In this document: positions 17,863 to 25,086 of the stretch, piece after piece
How positions within the stretch are numbered: position 1 is the first letter of the stretch
Layout: every line of letters starts with the position of its first letter
Assembly: GCF_014397115.1 (NCBI RefSeq)
Contig: NZ_CP060720.1
Location: 1,690,001 to 1,754,000, forward strand
DNA length: 64,000 bases
Source: Vagococcus carniphilus
GTDB lineage: Bacteria; Bacillota; Bacilli; Lactobacillales; Vagococcaceae
Direction of reading: 5' to 3'
Notes under the pieces: model-generated
Told to the model about the DNA's origin: nothing
Databases searched by the model: none
The model's input: the letters and a program-made list of their open reading frames with translations, nothing else
Program-made: the position numbers and the translations under genes

Positions 17863-18507
17863 ATGACATTTAATCAAATAAACAGACAAACTTGGAAAAG
17901 AAATAAATATTTTGAAAATTATATGGCAAGTCAAACATCTTTTAGTATGACTGTTGATATTGATATCACGGATTTATATGAATTTTTAAAAGAGCATCAT
18001 TATAAACTCTATCCAGCATTAATTTTTATGACAACCAAAGTGGTTAACAACCACATTGAGTTTAGAACAACTTTTAATAGTGATAACAAACTTGGGTATT
18101 GGTCAAAAATGGAACCATCTTACACCATTTTTGATTCAGCTAGTAAAGAGTTTTATGTGAGATGGCTTGACGAATGTGATTCTTTTAAAGAATTTCATAA
18201 ATGTTATTTAGAAAAACAAAAGATACCGTACGAGAAAAATAGCTTTAGTGAGGAAGATATGCCTGAAAATTGTTTTGCTATTTCTATGATTCCCTGGCAA
18301 TCTTTTACAGGGTTTAATTTAAATATCAATAACAATACAAATTATTTACTACCTATCACTACTTTTGGAAAATACTATATGAGAGAAGATACAAGGTGGT
18401 TACCAGTTTCTATTCAAGTTCATCATGCTGTTTGTGATGGTTACCATGCAAGTCTTTTTATTGAAGAATTACAGCAACTAGCTAATAATCCTCAACATTT
18501 AAAATAA
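17863..18507 (+). CDS. cat: Type A chloramphenicol O-acetyltransferase
   Basis: 214 residues, the usual length for CatA trimer subunits. The active-site signature HHAVCDGYH is at 187-195 (catalytic His188), within the conserved IQVHHAVCDGYHASLFIEELQ block; upstream family blocks FRTTF, PSYTIF and IPWQSFTGFN are present. Acetylates the 3-hydroxyl of chloramphenicol with acetyl-CoA. AGGAGG lies 8 nt before ATG but is sequestered by the leader hairpin, predicting inducible expression. Composition matches the neighbours and no mobile element is adjacent, so it appears chromosomal; sequence divergence from well-known cat types cannot be measured here, so resistance remains to be shown. Confidence 0.9.
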   Translation: MTFNQINRQTWKRNKYFENYMASQTSFSMTVDIDITDLYEFLKEHHYKLYPALIFMTTKVVNNHIEFRTTFNSDNKLGYWSKMEPSYTIFDSASKEFYVRWLDECDSFKEFHKCYLEKQKIPYEKNSFSEEDMPENCFAISMIPWQSFTGFNLNINNNTNYLLPITTFGKYYMREDTRWLPVSIQVHHAVCDGYHASLFIEELQQLANNPQHLK

Positions 18508-18549
18508 AAAAAGGTGTATCTGATGTTTTTTTATCAGGTACACCTTTTT
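18508..18549. terminator. Bidirectional terminator
   Basis: 17-bp stem (18508-18524 with 18533-18549, one G-T pair), A-tract before and T-tract after, between convergent cat and xerS. Confidence 0.85.
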
Positions 18550-18550
18550 G

Positions 18551-19639
18551 TTATTCACTCCATAAGTCATTCATAGCATTTCTTTGTTCTTTATCAACAA
18601 TATGAGTATATAATGCTGTCGCGCTTGTGCCTGTATGTCCTAATTGATGGGAAACAGTTAGTAAGCTATTAGTTTTTTTATAGAGTTGTGTTCCAACCGT
18701 ATGTCTCAATTTATGAGGTGTGATACGAACTTTAAATGCAGTCGAATACTTAGCAACTAGTTTTTCAACCGTTGAAGGCTCAATGCGTTTAGCTTGTCCT
18801 TTATAAAAGGTTAGAAATAAAGCTTTTTCTTGAGGTATAGGAGAATAGAGAGAATTTCTTGCTTCCTCATAATCGATAATATAATCAATGAATAAAGATG
18901 AAATCAATGCAACATCTTTAAAACCACCTTTTCGAATAACCGTTGCTTCAAGATTAACGGTATCTAAGTCAGTGACCTGCATATTAACTAACTCTGATAA
19001 ACGAATCCCTGTACCAAGAAACAGAGCAATGATAGCTAAATCTCTTATTTTATTCTTCTTAAATGCTGCTTTAGCTTGATGACTTTTTAAAGTACTTTCA
19101 TAATCCTGATCAATATAGTATAGAAAAAGAATCGCTTCATCATCCAAAAGAAGTTTTTTCTCAATGGTTCTTGATCTCTCTTGAAGCGTTTTAGTTGTTT
19201 TGACATTCTCAATCTTCAGCATAACATTTTGCTTAAGATAAGGCTCATTATGTTTGTCTTCAGTCTGACTACTTAAAAATTTAAATAAAGAGCGTAATGC
19301 AGTAATAGAACGTTGAACTGTCACAAATGATCTAGATCGATTATCTGTTGAAGTTCCGGTTTTTGGAGAAAACATTAAGAAAGACTTATATAAATCAATA
19401 TCTTCTTTTCTTAAAACCTCTAATTCTGAGAGTTCTATCTTATCAATAGAGGTTTTAACAAGGCCTTCACTTTGCATCCATTCAAAAAAACGACGATACT
19501 CTTTAGCGTATTCATATAAAGTAACAGAAGAGTAGGGGATAATACTTTTAGTATGGATATATTCCTGGACGTACCAGGGTAAGGTTGCTTGTTCCAATTC
19601 TAATAATTTATTTACTTTTTCATTCCTCATTCTCTTCAT
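18551..19639 (-). CDS. xerS: Tyrosine recombinase XerS
   Basis: 362 residues. Full catalytic set of tyrosine recombinases: Arg213 (GTGIRLSEL), Lys237 (IRKGGF), His309 and Arg312 (HKLRHT), His335 (LGHTG), Tyr344 (ALYTHI). The N-terminal block PYSSVTLYEYAKEYRRFFEW matches the XerS of Lactococcus and Streptococcus (as I recall it), the single-protein chromosome dimer resolution recombinase of these bacteria. AAAGGA site upstream of ATG 19639. A dif-like site lies about 1.76 kb away (21397-21424), as xerS and its target are neighbours in streptococci. Family is confident; that it acts on this site is inference. Confidence 0.9.
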   Translation of the reverse strand: MKRMRNEKVNKLLELEQATLPWYVQEYIHTKSIIPYSSVTLYEYAKEYRRFFEWMQSEGLVKTSIDKIELSELEVLRKEDIDLYKSFLMFSPKTGTSTDNRSRSFVTVQRSITALRSLFKFLSSQTEDKHNEPYLKQNVMLKIENVKTTKTLQERSRTIEKKLLLDDEAILFLYYIDQDYESTLKSHQAKAAFKKNKIRDLAIIALFLGTGIRLSELVNMQVTDLDTVNLEATVIRKGGFKDVALISSLFIDYIIDYEEARNSLYSPIPQEKALFLTFYKGQAKRIEPSTVEKLVAKYSTAFKVRITPHKLRHTVGTQLYKKTNSLLTVSHQLGHTGTSATALYTHIVDKEQRNAMNDLWSE

Positions 19640-20013
19640 ACAATCCTTTCTTGATTGATAGGGAACTTATGTTCTTTATAATTATATTTCATCTATACCA
19701 ATTTGTCAAAAATCAAGTTATTAGTTATTTTAATAACAATAAAAATTGTTCTATTAAATAAATATTAGAACAGCTTACTTGTCATTTGTTATATAGATAA
19801 ACATTTTACTACCTAATTACGTTATTTTATAAATAGATAAAACGTATTTAACCTTCTATAACAAAGTAATGTAAGCTTTATATACTATTGCATATTTATT
19901 TTTTACTGTTTTTTTACGTATAGATAGGTAAAAATAGATTCGTTTTTCACTTAAAAAAAGTTTGTTTTTACCGAATATAAAGGCTATTCTATGTCAGGGC
20001 CAAATAGATTAAC
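19640..20013. other. AT-rich divergent intergenic region
   Basis: 374 bases between xerS and the coiled-coil gene without a plausible gene. It holds several copies of ATAGATA and loose inverted repeats such as GTTCTA...TAGAAC, and a promoter-like pair near its right end. No match to the streptococcal difSL core was seen here. Confidence 0.5.
19962..19990 (+). promoter_or_regulatory. Promoter of the coiled-coil gene
   Basis: TTGTTT (19962-19967), 17-nt spacer, TATTCT (19985-19990). Predicted start of transcription near 19997 would leave a leader of under 20 nt before ATG 20014, consistent with the lack of a clear Shine-Dalgarno. Confidence 0.45.
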
Positions 20014-20883
20014 ATGTTATCAAAAATAAAGGGGAGCTTATTTATTAATAAGAAAAAAATATTTTTAGGTTTTGGGATGATACTTTTAGTCGGAAGTTTA
20101 GGGTTAAAAACCTTAGCAGACAGTCTTTTCACGTGGGGCGGAGAAGGCAATATTAAAAAAATTGAGAAGAATTTGAATACATTAAGTGGTGCTGTTACCA
20201 ATAAGAACAACAAAATCATTGAAATTCAAACTGAATTAACAAAATCTCAAGAAGAAGCTATTAAAAACAATGCAACTGCTTCTGAACAATTAAAAAAGAT
20301 TAAGGAATTAGAAAAAAACTTATCAGATAAACAAAAAGAATTAAACAATAGAGACACAATATATAGCCAAGAAGTTCAAATATTAAAAACTTATTATGAT
20401 GGTGTCGTTAAACAATTAAATCAAGAAAAGAAAACTGAAATTACAGCTAAAAATGATGAAATAGCGGCAAAAAATCGAGAAATCGAGAACAATAGCCGTG
20501 CTTTCCAAAGTCAATTAACTATACTTCAAGATCAAAAAAATAAAGAATTAGCTAATAAAGATCAAATTATTTCTGCTAAAGACAGAGAAATTCAAAATGC
20601 TAAAAACGAGGTTAGCCGAATTGTTAATGAATTAAATTCAGCTGTTGATCAAGTTAATCAATTGATTCAAACAAACAACGAGTTAAGAAATACAGTAGAC
20701 GATTTAACAAAAGAACTAGATTTAGCACAAGCCGATTATGATAAATTACAAGAAGAACACGTTAAATTAGAAGCTAGACTAAATGATAGTCAAAAAGATG
20801 CTGAAGGCAAGCTTCGACAAGCAAATAAAGATGTACAAGGATTAGCAGATAAATCTGAACAACTAGTTCAACAAGTTAAATAA
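20014..20883 (+). CDS. Membrane-anchored extracellular coiled-coil protein
   Basis: 289 residues: short basic N-terminus, one membrane helix (about 16-35), then an almost continuous heptad-rich coiled coil (residues ~48-285, e.g. NDEIAAKNREIENN and DKDQIISAKDREI-like repeats), Lys/Glu/Asn/Gln-rich and nearly Pro-free. Orientation (basic N-in) puts the coil outside. No enzymatic motif. ATG 20014 lacks a good ribosome site and may be a near-leaderless start. Lies alone between xerS and the dif-like site, with its own terminator. Function unknown; a spacer, cell-wall-associated or partner-binding protein would fit the shape. Confidence 0.75.
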   Translation: MLSKIKGSLFINKKKIFLGFGMILLVGSLGLKTLADSLFTWGGEGNIKKIEKNLNTLSGAVTNKNNKIIEIQTELTKSQEEAIKNNATASEQLKKIKELEKNLSDKQKELNNRDTIYSQEVQILKTYYDGVVKQLNQEKKTEITAKNDEIAAKNREIENNSRAFQSQLTILQDQKNKELANKDQIISAKDREIQNAKNEVSRIVNELNSAVDQVNQLIQTNNELRNTVDDLTKELDLAQADYDKLQEEHVKLEARLNDSQKDAEGKLRQANKDVQGLADKSEQLVQQVK

Positions 20884-20885
20884 TG

Positions 20886-20925
20886 AAAAAAGAGAGTGAA
20901 TAAAAATATTCATTCTCTTTTTTTG
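20886..20925 (+). terminator. Rho-independent terminator
   Basis: Stem AAAGAGAGTGAATA / TATTCATTCTCTTT with one G-T pair, 4-nt loop and T-tract, right after the coiled-coil gene. Confidence 0.85.
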
Positions 20926-21396
20926 CAATAGAAGTTTACATAATTATATTATGTCTACCTTTACGGAAAGAGATAACTTTCAAGAAAGGTATAATTTATG
21001 ATTTTAAGTTTTTAAGTTAGCAGCAATTGAAGCTAGCGTATTCAAAATGTAAATTCTTCAACAAAACTTATCCATGATAATCATTTCAAGATTGATTCAT
21101 TTCACACAATTGTAAAAATCAATTAAATCGCTGTTCATTTGAAAATAATTATCAGTTACTAGTTATTATGAATAAAAATTAACAAACTAGTAACAATTAA
21201 TTTAAAACGTTTTAGTAATGATTTGATAATCATACAATCGTCAGAAATTAAACTTAAATCGAAAAAGTTAATAAATACAACTCGATATAACTTTGAAGTT
21301 AGTATTTAAATCAGATCATTAAAGCTTCAAATTAGTTATTAAAACTTATTTGAGTATTTATTACTAAACTATATCTACATTTAACTCTTAAAATCA

Positions 21397-21424
21397 ACTT
21401 GGTTTAATATATATTATGTAAACC
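21397..21424. other. dif: dif-like chromosome dimer resolution site
   Basis: 28 bases, ACTTGGTTTAA / TATATA / TTATGTAAACC in the 11-6-11 layout of Xer sites. Compared with the Bacillus subtilis dif as I remember it, 23 of 28 positions agree, with the centre and the XerD-type right arm almost fully conserved. The outer parts form a palindrome TTGGTTTA...TAAACCAA. It sits 1.76 kb from xerS and at the point where majority gene orientation flips, as expected at the terminus. Confidence 0.72.
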
Positions 21425-21507
21425 AATAAGAAATATTTTTTATTTATGGATAAAGTAGTTAACCAACTCCTCTTCTGCTGCTCATATAGCAAGATAATTG
21501 TCTGGTG

Positions 21508-21530
21508 TTTTACAGATGTTATCTGTAAAA
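21508..21530. promoter_or_regulatory. Perfect 10-3-10 palindrome, likely operator
   Basis: TTTTACAGAT-GTT-ATCTGTAAAA, 40 nt upstream of the monooxygenase start. No T-tract follows in either direction beyond the arms, so it is not a terminator; perfect dyad symmetry suggests a dimeric repressor site. Confidence 0.5.
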
Positions 21531-21570
21531 TCAAATATGAATAGAACAAATAAATTTTAGGAGATATCAT

Positions 21571-21858
21571 ATGTTGCTATTAATTGCTGAAGACTTTATC
21601 AAAATTGATTCAATTCCAATTGTTTTGCCTTTATATGAAGAATTAGTAAATAAAACACGTAAAGAACCCGGCTGTATTTCTTATGAATTAACTCATGATA
21701 TAAAGAATCCTGGTCATTTTCTGTTTTTGGAAAGATGGATTGATGAAGCTGCTTTACAGATACATACTGAAACAGAACATTTTAAACACTTGGTTCCTTT
21801 AATTGATGAACATACAAGTAAAAAAGCTAAATACACAAGGATGACATTAGTTCACTAA
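21571..21858 (+). CDS. Antibiotic biosynthesis monooxygenase (ABM)-domain protein, YgiN-like
   Basis: 95 residues forming a single dimeric ferredoxin-like ABM domain: KTRKEPGCISYELTHDIKNPGHFLFLERWIDEAALQIHTETEHF is the characteristic block (EPGxxxY...F...E.W.....H..T.HF). Family members act as quinol monooxygenases or heme-degrading enzymes, many of unknown role. AGGAGATATC site before ATG. Preceded by a perfect palindrome likely to bind a repressor; followed by a bidirectional terminator, so monocistronic. Confidence 0.85.
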   Translation: MLLLIAEDFIKIDSIPIVLPLYEELVNKTRKEPGCISYELTHDIKNPGHFLFLERWIDEAALQIHTETEHFKHLVPLIDEHTSKKAKYTRMTLVH

Positions 21859-21902
21859 AAAAACAGACCTCAAATCTAAAGTGTTTGAGGTCTGTTTTTT
21901 TC
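21857..21902. terminator. Bidirectional terminator
   Basis: Perfect 16-bp stem AAAAACAGACCTCAAA / TTTGAGGTCTGTTTTT with 8-nt loop and A/T tracts, between the ABM gene and the small minus-strand gene. Confidence 0.88.
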
Positions 21903-21907
21903 TAATT

Positions 21908-22084
21908 TTAAATAGTTCCTATTTTAGTACCGCCGCGTTCCTTTTGCCAACGCTCTAATGTCTGTTTTTTTTGAGGATTACGTGGTCTTTGACGTCCAGG
22001 TTTACTGCTCACATTTTTGTCCATAGCTTGTTCCATTTTTATCTTTGCTAAATCATCTAGACTATTTCCAAAACTAAACATCAT
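21908..22084 (-). CDS. Small basic protein of unknown function
   Basis: 58 residues from the ATG at 22084, which has GGAGG 9 nt upstream; longer in-frame starts would put the ribosome site inside the gene. Composition: an N-terminal helix FGNSLDDLAKIKMEQAM and a basic tail (SSKPGRQRPRNPQKKQTLERWQKERGG). Looks like a small nucleic-acid-binding or ribosome-associated protein by charge only. Closed by the shared terminator at 21857-21902. Confidence 0.55.
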   Translation of the reverse strand: MMFSFGNSLDDLAKIKMEQAMDKNVSSKPGRQRPRNPQKKQTLERWQKERGGTKIGTI

Positions 22085-22165
22085 AAAATTCATCCTCCTT
22101 CTACTCTTTATACTTATCATCATTTTATAAGAAACAGTGATAAATTGCAAGATTTGTAACTATAA

Positions 22166-23182
22166 TTAGACATTCCTTAATAACTTAATTAAAGCCTCAT
22201 AGTTATTTGTTGCTTTAATATTTTGTTTTAAATCTTTTTGTTGAATTGTCTTAATAAAATCTATTGCTTCTTCTAAAGTTACACCAACAATTGGGTTATC
22301 GGCAATTTCTACAAACTCATCTACAAATTCATCACACATAAAAACATTAAGAACAGGATAAAAACTCATAGCAAAGTACCGCCCAAACTCACCAGTCTCT
22401 TCTCCATAAGATTCTGGAGCTAAAATCAATATTAAATTATTATCTAAAGGAGAAATATCATAAAACACTCTATTTTCTTGTTCTTCATAAAGTATATCTA
22501 ACTCCATTTTAAATTTTTCATTTCTACCAACGGCTGTTTGATGTATATCTTCATAAGCACTTTTTAATTGTTTAAAAAATTTGAGTTCTTCATTTTTTAG
22601 TTTTTCTTCAATATATTCCACATCAAATCTATTTTTATGTTTTGTCCATAATTGCCGGATCCATTTTGTTTGAATACCTTCTTTCCAATTTACTCTTGCA
22701 CGAATTCGATCAATTAAAATATCATCAAGACCAATCACACTAACTTGAAAACCATCTTGTGTTTCTATATGAACTAGTCTTGAGGGGTCAGCCTCTAAAG
22801 GCTCACTTGGAAATTCTATATATATTTTTAAGTCATCATTAGAAAAATGACGACCACTAGTTTTAACAAAACCTAATTCTTTTAAAATATCTTCAATTTT
22901 TTGATTTATTCTTGCGATTATATCAATATCCTGTGTTGCATATTCACCCTCTGTATAGTAATTGACACTAAGTCCTCCAACGATAACGGTTTTTTTAGAG
23001 TCAGTAGAGAATCTAGTAATTAAATCAGAAATAATACCTGCCATTCTGAAATTTTTTTCAGTTACTTTTGCTTCAGGTAACTGTTTAATTTCATTTAAAA
23101 TTTCTTTATACTGATTAATTAACTTATCTATATCTCTCACCTCGCCTTTTCTCAAATTGCTCGACTTTATTTCGATTACCAC
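22166..23182 (-). CDS. MNT-superfamily nucleotidyltransferase-like protein (AbiEii/DUF6036-like)
   Basis: Up to 338 residues. TVIVGGLSVNYYTEGEYATQDIDIIA is a nucleotidyltransferase signature (GG...DxD) like that of AbiEii-type toxins and DUF6036 proteins; the following segment (GFQVSVIGLDDILIDRIRA) fits that fold. The C-terminal half is Asp/Glu-rich and unassigned. It begins inside the upstream CGNR gene (up to 59-nt overlap); possible starts are GTG 23182 or GTG 23140, and no start has a clean ribosome site, so it depends on coupled translation. With a DNA-binding-type partner immediately upstream it may be a toxin-antitoxin or defence module; this is inference. Confidence 0.65.
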   Translation of the reverse strand: MVIEIKSSNLRKGEVRDIDKLINQYKEILNEIKQLPEAKVTEKNFRMAGIISDLITRFSTDSKKTVIVGGLSVNYYTEGEYATQDIDIIARINQKIEDILKELGFVKTSGRHFSNDDLKIYIEFPSEPLEADPSRLVHIETQDGFQVSVIGLDDILIDRIRARVNWKEGIQTKWIRQLWTKHKNRFDVEYIEEKLKNEELKFFKQLKSAYEDIHQTAVGRNEKFKMELDILYEEQENRVFYDISPLDNNLILILAPESYGEETGEFGRYFAMSFYPVLNVFMCDEFVDEFVEIADNPIVGVTLEEAIDFIKTIQQKDLKQNIKATNNYEALIKLLRNV

Positions 23183-23708
23183 AGATTTTCATCGAACACC
23201 ATTTTCTTCTTCCTGATTTATTGGAAAACACGGAGAAGCATTCCGGATTATCACAACGTTTTAAGGTATCAACTTGGCCAGTTTCAATTAAATCAATCAA
23301 TGATAATAGAATAATTGATTTAATTCCCTCTAATCCATCCTTCACTGGAACATACATAGCATGACTTTCAACAAAAATAACTGACAGTGGATTATTTATT
23401 AGATTCTCTTCAATCATATTTTTTAAATAAAAAACTGATTTCTCTTCATTAATTAACTCAAACAATAACTCTTGGACATCATTTCTAAAAGCAATGATAG
23501 GTGAAACGTCTTCAATTTGATCTAAACAAGAATTAAAAATTGATAGTTGCAAGTTGTATTCAATGTCTTTTTGATGGGGCGTCTCAGCCCAATGCCTTAA
23601 ACTGTCTTTGCTATCGATTAAATCTATAATTTTACCATGGCTAACCAATTTTGAATTTAGAAAATTTAAAGCTAAATTAGTTGTCACGTTTGGAAAACTA
23701 GATTGCAT
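23124..23708 (-). CDS. CGNR zinc-finger protein (ABATE-like)
   Basis: 194 residues. The C-terminal ~45 residues hold the CGNR zinc finger: CDNPECFSVFSNKSGRRKWCSMKICGNRNKV with four Cys and the name-giving CGNR. The N-terminal ~140 residues correspond to the ABATE-type sensing region. CGNR proteins are thought to be transcription regulators. ATG 23708 has GAGGTGG 5 nt upstream. Its last 59 bases overlap the nucleotidyltransferase gene, so both proteins are made from one mRNA. Confidence 0.82.
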   Translation of the reverse strand: MQSSFPNVTTNLALNFLNSKLVSHGKIIDLIDSKDSLRHWAETPHQKDIEYNLQLSIFNSCLDQIEDVSPIIAFRNDVQELLFELINEEKSVFYLKNMIEENLINNPLSVIFVESHAMYVPVKDGLEGIKSIILLSLIDLIETGQVDTLKRCDNPECFSVFSNKSGRRKWCSMKICGNRNKVEQFEKRRGERYR

Positions 23709-23823
23709 CTTTACCACCTCTTTATTAAATTATACCACAATTTAACCTGTTATTTCTAATTTAGTAGTTATAATACTAACCTTTTATTTTTATATTTATG
23801 GTTAATAAGAAAGTTTGTAAAAT

Positions 23824-23860
23824 AAAAAACCTCTCTAAATCAACTTTTAGAAAGATTTTT
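23824..23860 (-). terminator. Terminator of the GNAT gene
   Basis: In the minus-strand RNA: AATCTTTCTAAA / TTTAGAGAGGTT (two G-T pairs) with a 6-nt loop and T6, just past the stop at 23866. Confidence 0.75.
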
Positions 23861-23865
23861 ATAAT

Positions 23866-24381
23866 TTATACAAGTGAAATATAATAATGTTCTACTTGAT
23901 TTTTATTTACCTCTATTTTCTTATCAAAATGACCACCATTTAATAAGATTACTCTCTTTGAAGCTTCATTTTGGCTCTTACAAGTTAATAAAACTTTTGA
24001 CAAATGAATCTCCTTTTTGGCAATAGTCAGTACTTCTTTCAAAGCCATTTTAGCATATCCTTTACCTCTCTCACTTTTTCTAACAGAGTAGCCGATATGT
24101 CCGCCCTCTTGCTGAAGATAAGAGTTTAACTGAAAACGTAAATCAATAACGCCAACTAAATTATTACTTCCATCCAAAACCATATACTGCAACGTTTTGA
24201 CTTCATTAATACCTGGATTGATTTCAAGTTGATTAATGTGACGTTTCCATTTCTCAATATCTTTTTCTGTAGTTAAACCATTAGACCCATGAATAACTTC
24301 TTTATTTTTTAAAAATTCTAGTCTGAAGCTTTTAATTTCTTCTTTTTCTACTTGATTAATCTTAACTAAACTAATTTTCAT
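23866..24381 (-). CDS. GNAT-family acetyltransferase
   Basis: 171 residues. Motif A GYSVRKSERGKGYAKMALKEVL (R/Q-x-x-G-x-G/A with RGKGYA) is clear, followed by VLLTCKSQNEASKRVILLNGG (the N-x-A-S block). N-terminal region GSNGLTTEKDIEKWKRHI resembles proteins predicted to acetylate amino acids or peptides. Ribosome site AGGATAGAG is moderate. It follows the VanZ-like gene after 12 nt and probably shares its transcript. Confidence 0.83.
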   Translation of the reverse strand: MKISLVKINQVEKEEIKSFRLEFLKNKEVIHGSNGLTTEKDIEKWKRHINQLEINPGINEVKTLQYMVLDGSNNLVGVIDLRFQLNSYLQQEGGHIGYSVRKSERGKGYAKMALKEVLTIAKKEIHLSKVLLTCKSQNEASKRVILLNGGHFDKKIEVNKNQVEHYYISLV

Positions 24382-24393
24382 TTAAACTCTATC

Positions 24394-24990
24394 CTAACTT
24401 AAAAAAGTACACACAGCAGCAATCAATACATATATTTTAGGTTCCTGCGATAAAAATCGACTAGATGTAAACAGAGGTATCGGTTGAATAAATTTTAGTA
24501 ACAATCTTGAAAAAATAAAATAAATAAGCCAGCCTATTATTGCTCCTAAAGTATTCATAATTAAATCATTAACATCAGTTGCTCTAAAACGTGTAAACAA
24601 TTGGCTCACCTCAATAAATAAGGACAAGAAAAAAGCATACTTAACAGTATATTTAAAATGGTGAAATTTTTTCCACATTAAAGGTAAGATAATACCTAAG
24701 GGGATAAACATAATGATATTGAGATAATCCGAATAAAGTACACCATTTCCAAATGGTACTAGACTGATATTAGGATCAAAAATATCCCCTTGAACGTTTA
24801 ACGCGCGTATCCAATAAGTAATTCGAGGGAATCCTATAACTTCTTTTAACATAATCAGAAGATATAATAGATACCCATACCCTATCACGTAATGTTTTAT
24901 TTCTTTATAATTTAAAACTCTTTCAAATAGTTTTTGCTGCTTATAGTTGTAAATTGATATTAATATAAGGGCTAACGCCAAACTAAGCAT
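24394..24990 (-). CDS. VanZ-like family membrane protein
   Basis: 198 residues with about five membrane spans. Family blocks LVPFGNG...YLNIIMFIPLGIILPLMW, SLFIEVSQLFTRFRATDVNDLIMNTLGAIIG are diagnostic for VanZ-like proteins, some of which raise teicoplanin resistance; most have unknown roles. ATG 24990 has AAGGAGG 7 nt upstream, but that site lies in the 3' arm of a 10-bp hairpin (24998-25029) followed by T7. The promoter is not obvious; the gene lies just downstream of the TIM-barrel gene. Confidence 0.85.
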   Translation of the reverse strand: MLSLALALILISIYNYKQQKLFERVLNYKEIKHYVIGYGYLLYLLIMLKEVIGFPRITYWIRALNVQGDIFDPNISLVPFGNGVLYSDYLNIIMFIPLGIILPLMWKKFHHFKYTVKYAFFLSLFIEVSQLFTRFRATDVNDLIMNTLGAIIGWLIYFIFSRLLLKFIQPIPLFTSSRFLSQEPKIYVLIAAVCTFLS

Positions 24991-24997
24991 AAAAAAA

Positions 24998-25029
24998 CCT
25001 CCTTAGACATATTATTATATCTAAGAAGG
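24998..25029 (-). promoter_or_regulatory. Hairpin over the VanZ-like gene's ribosome site
   Basis: In the minus-strand RNA, CCTTCTTAGA (25029-25020) pairs with TCTAAGGAGG (25007-24998) with one G-T pair and a 12-nt loop; T7 and the ATG follow at once. The same hairpin could be a rho-independent terminator or a ribosome-site lock. A 19-codon frame (24983-25042) crosses the whole hairpin and ends 8 nt inside the VanZ-like gene; its ribosome site is weak. Confidence 0.6.
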
Positions 25030-25059
25030 AAATGTATTTCATAGGTCTCTGGTATCATC

Positions 25060-25076
25060 TTTTGGTTTACATAAAA
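25060..25076 (-). repeat. 17-nt repeat, copy 2 (XerD-arm-like)
   Basis: TTTTATGTAAACCAAAA read on the minus strand, 10 nt past the stop of the TIM-barrel gene. Identical to 1385-1401 and sharing a 13-mer with the right arm of the dif-like site. Confidence 0.6.
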
Positions 25077-25086
25077 TTTATATAGT

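Larger units (their letters stand above)
20926..21570. other. 645-bp AT-rich non-coding region containing the dif-like site
   Basis: No credible gene on either strand. The stretch is A/T-rich with short inverted fragments (ACTAGT, GATAATCAT). Identified content: a dif-like site at 21397-21424 and a perfect palindrome at 21508-21530. The rest may be decayed sequence or a terminus-associated spacer. Confidence 0.5.

Noticed and set aside
17267-18507. Mobile resistance cassette carrying cat
   Set aside because: No inverted repeats, integrase signature specific to a cassette or composition change around cat; xerS next door is a housekeeping recombinase.
19640-20013. Streptococcal-type difSL next to xerS
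   Set aside because: No match to the difSL core as I recall it; the better Xer site is the canonical dif-like sequence at 21397-21424.
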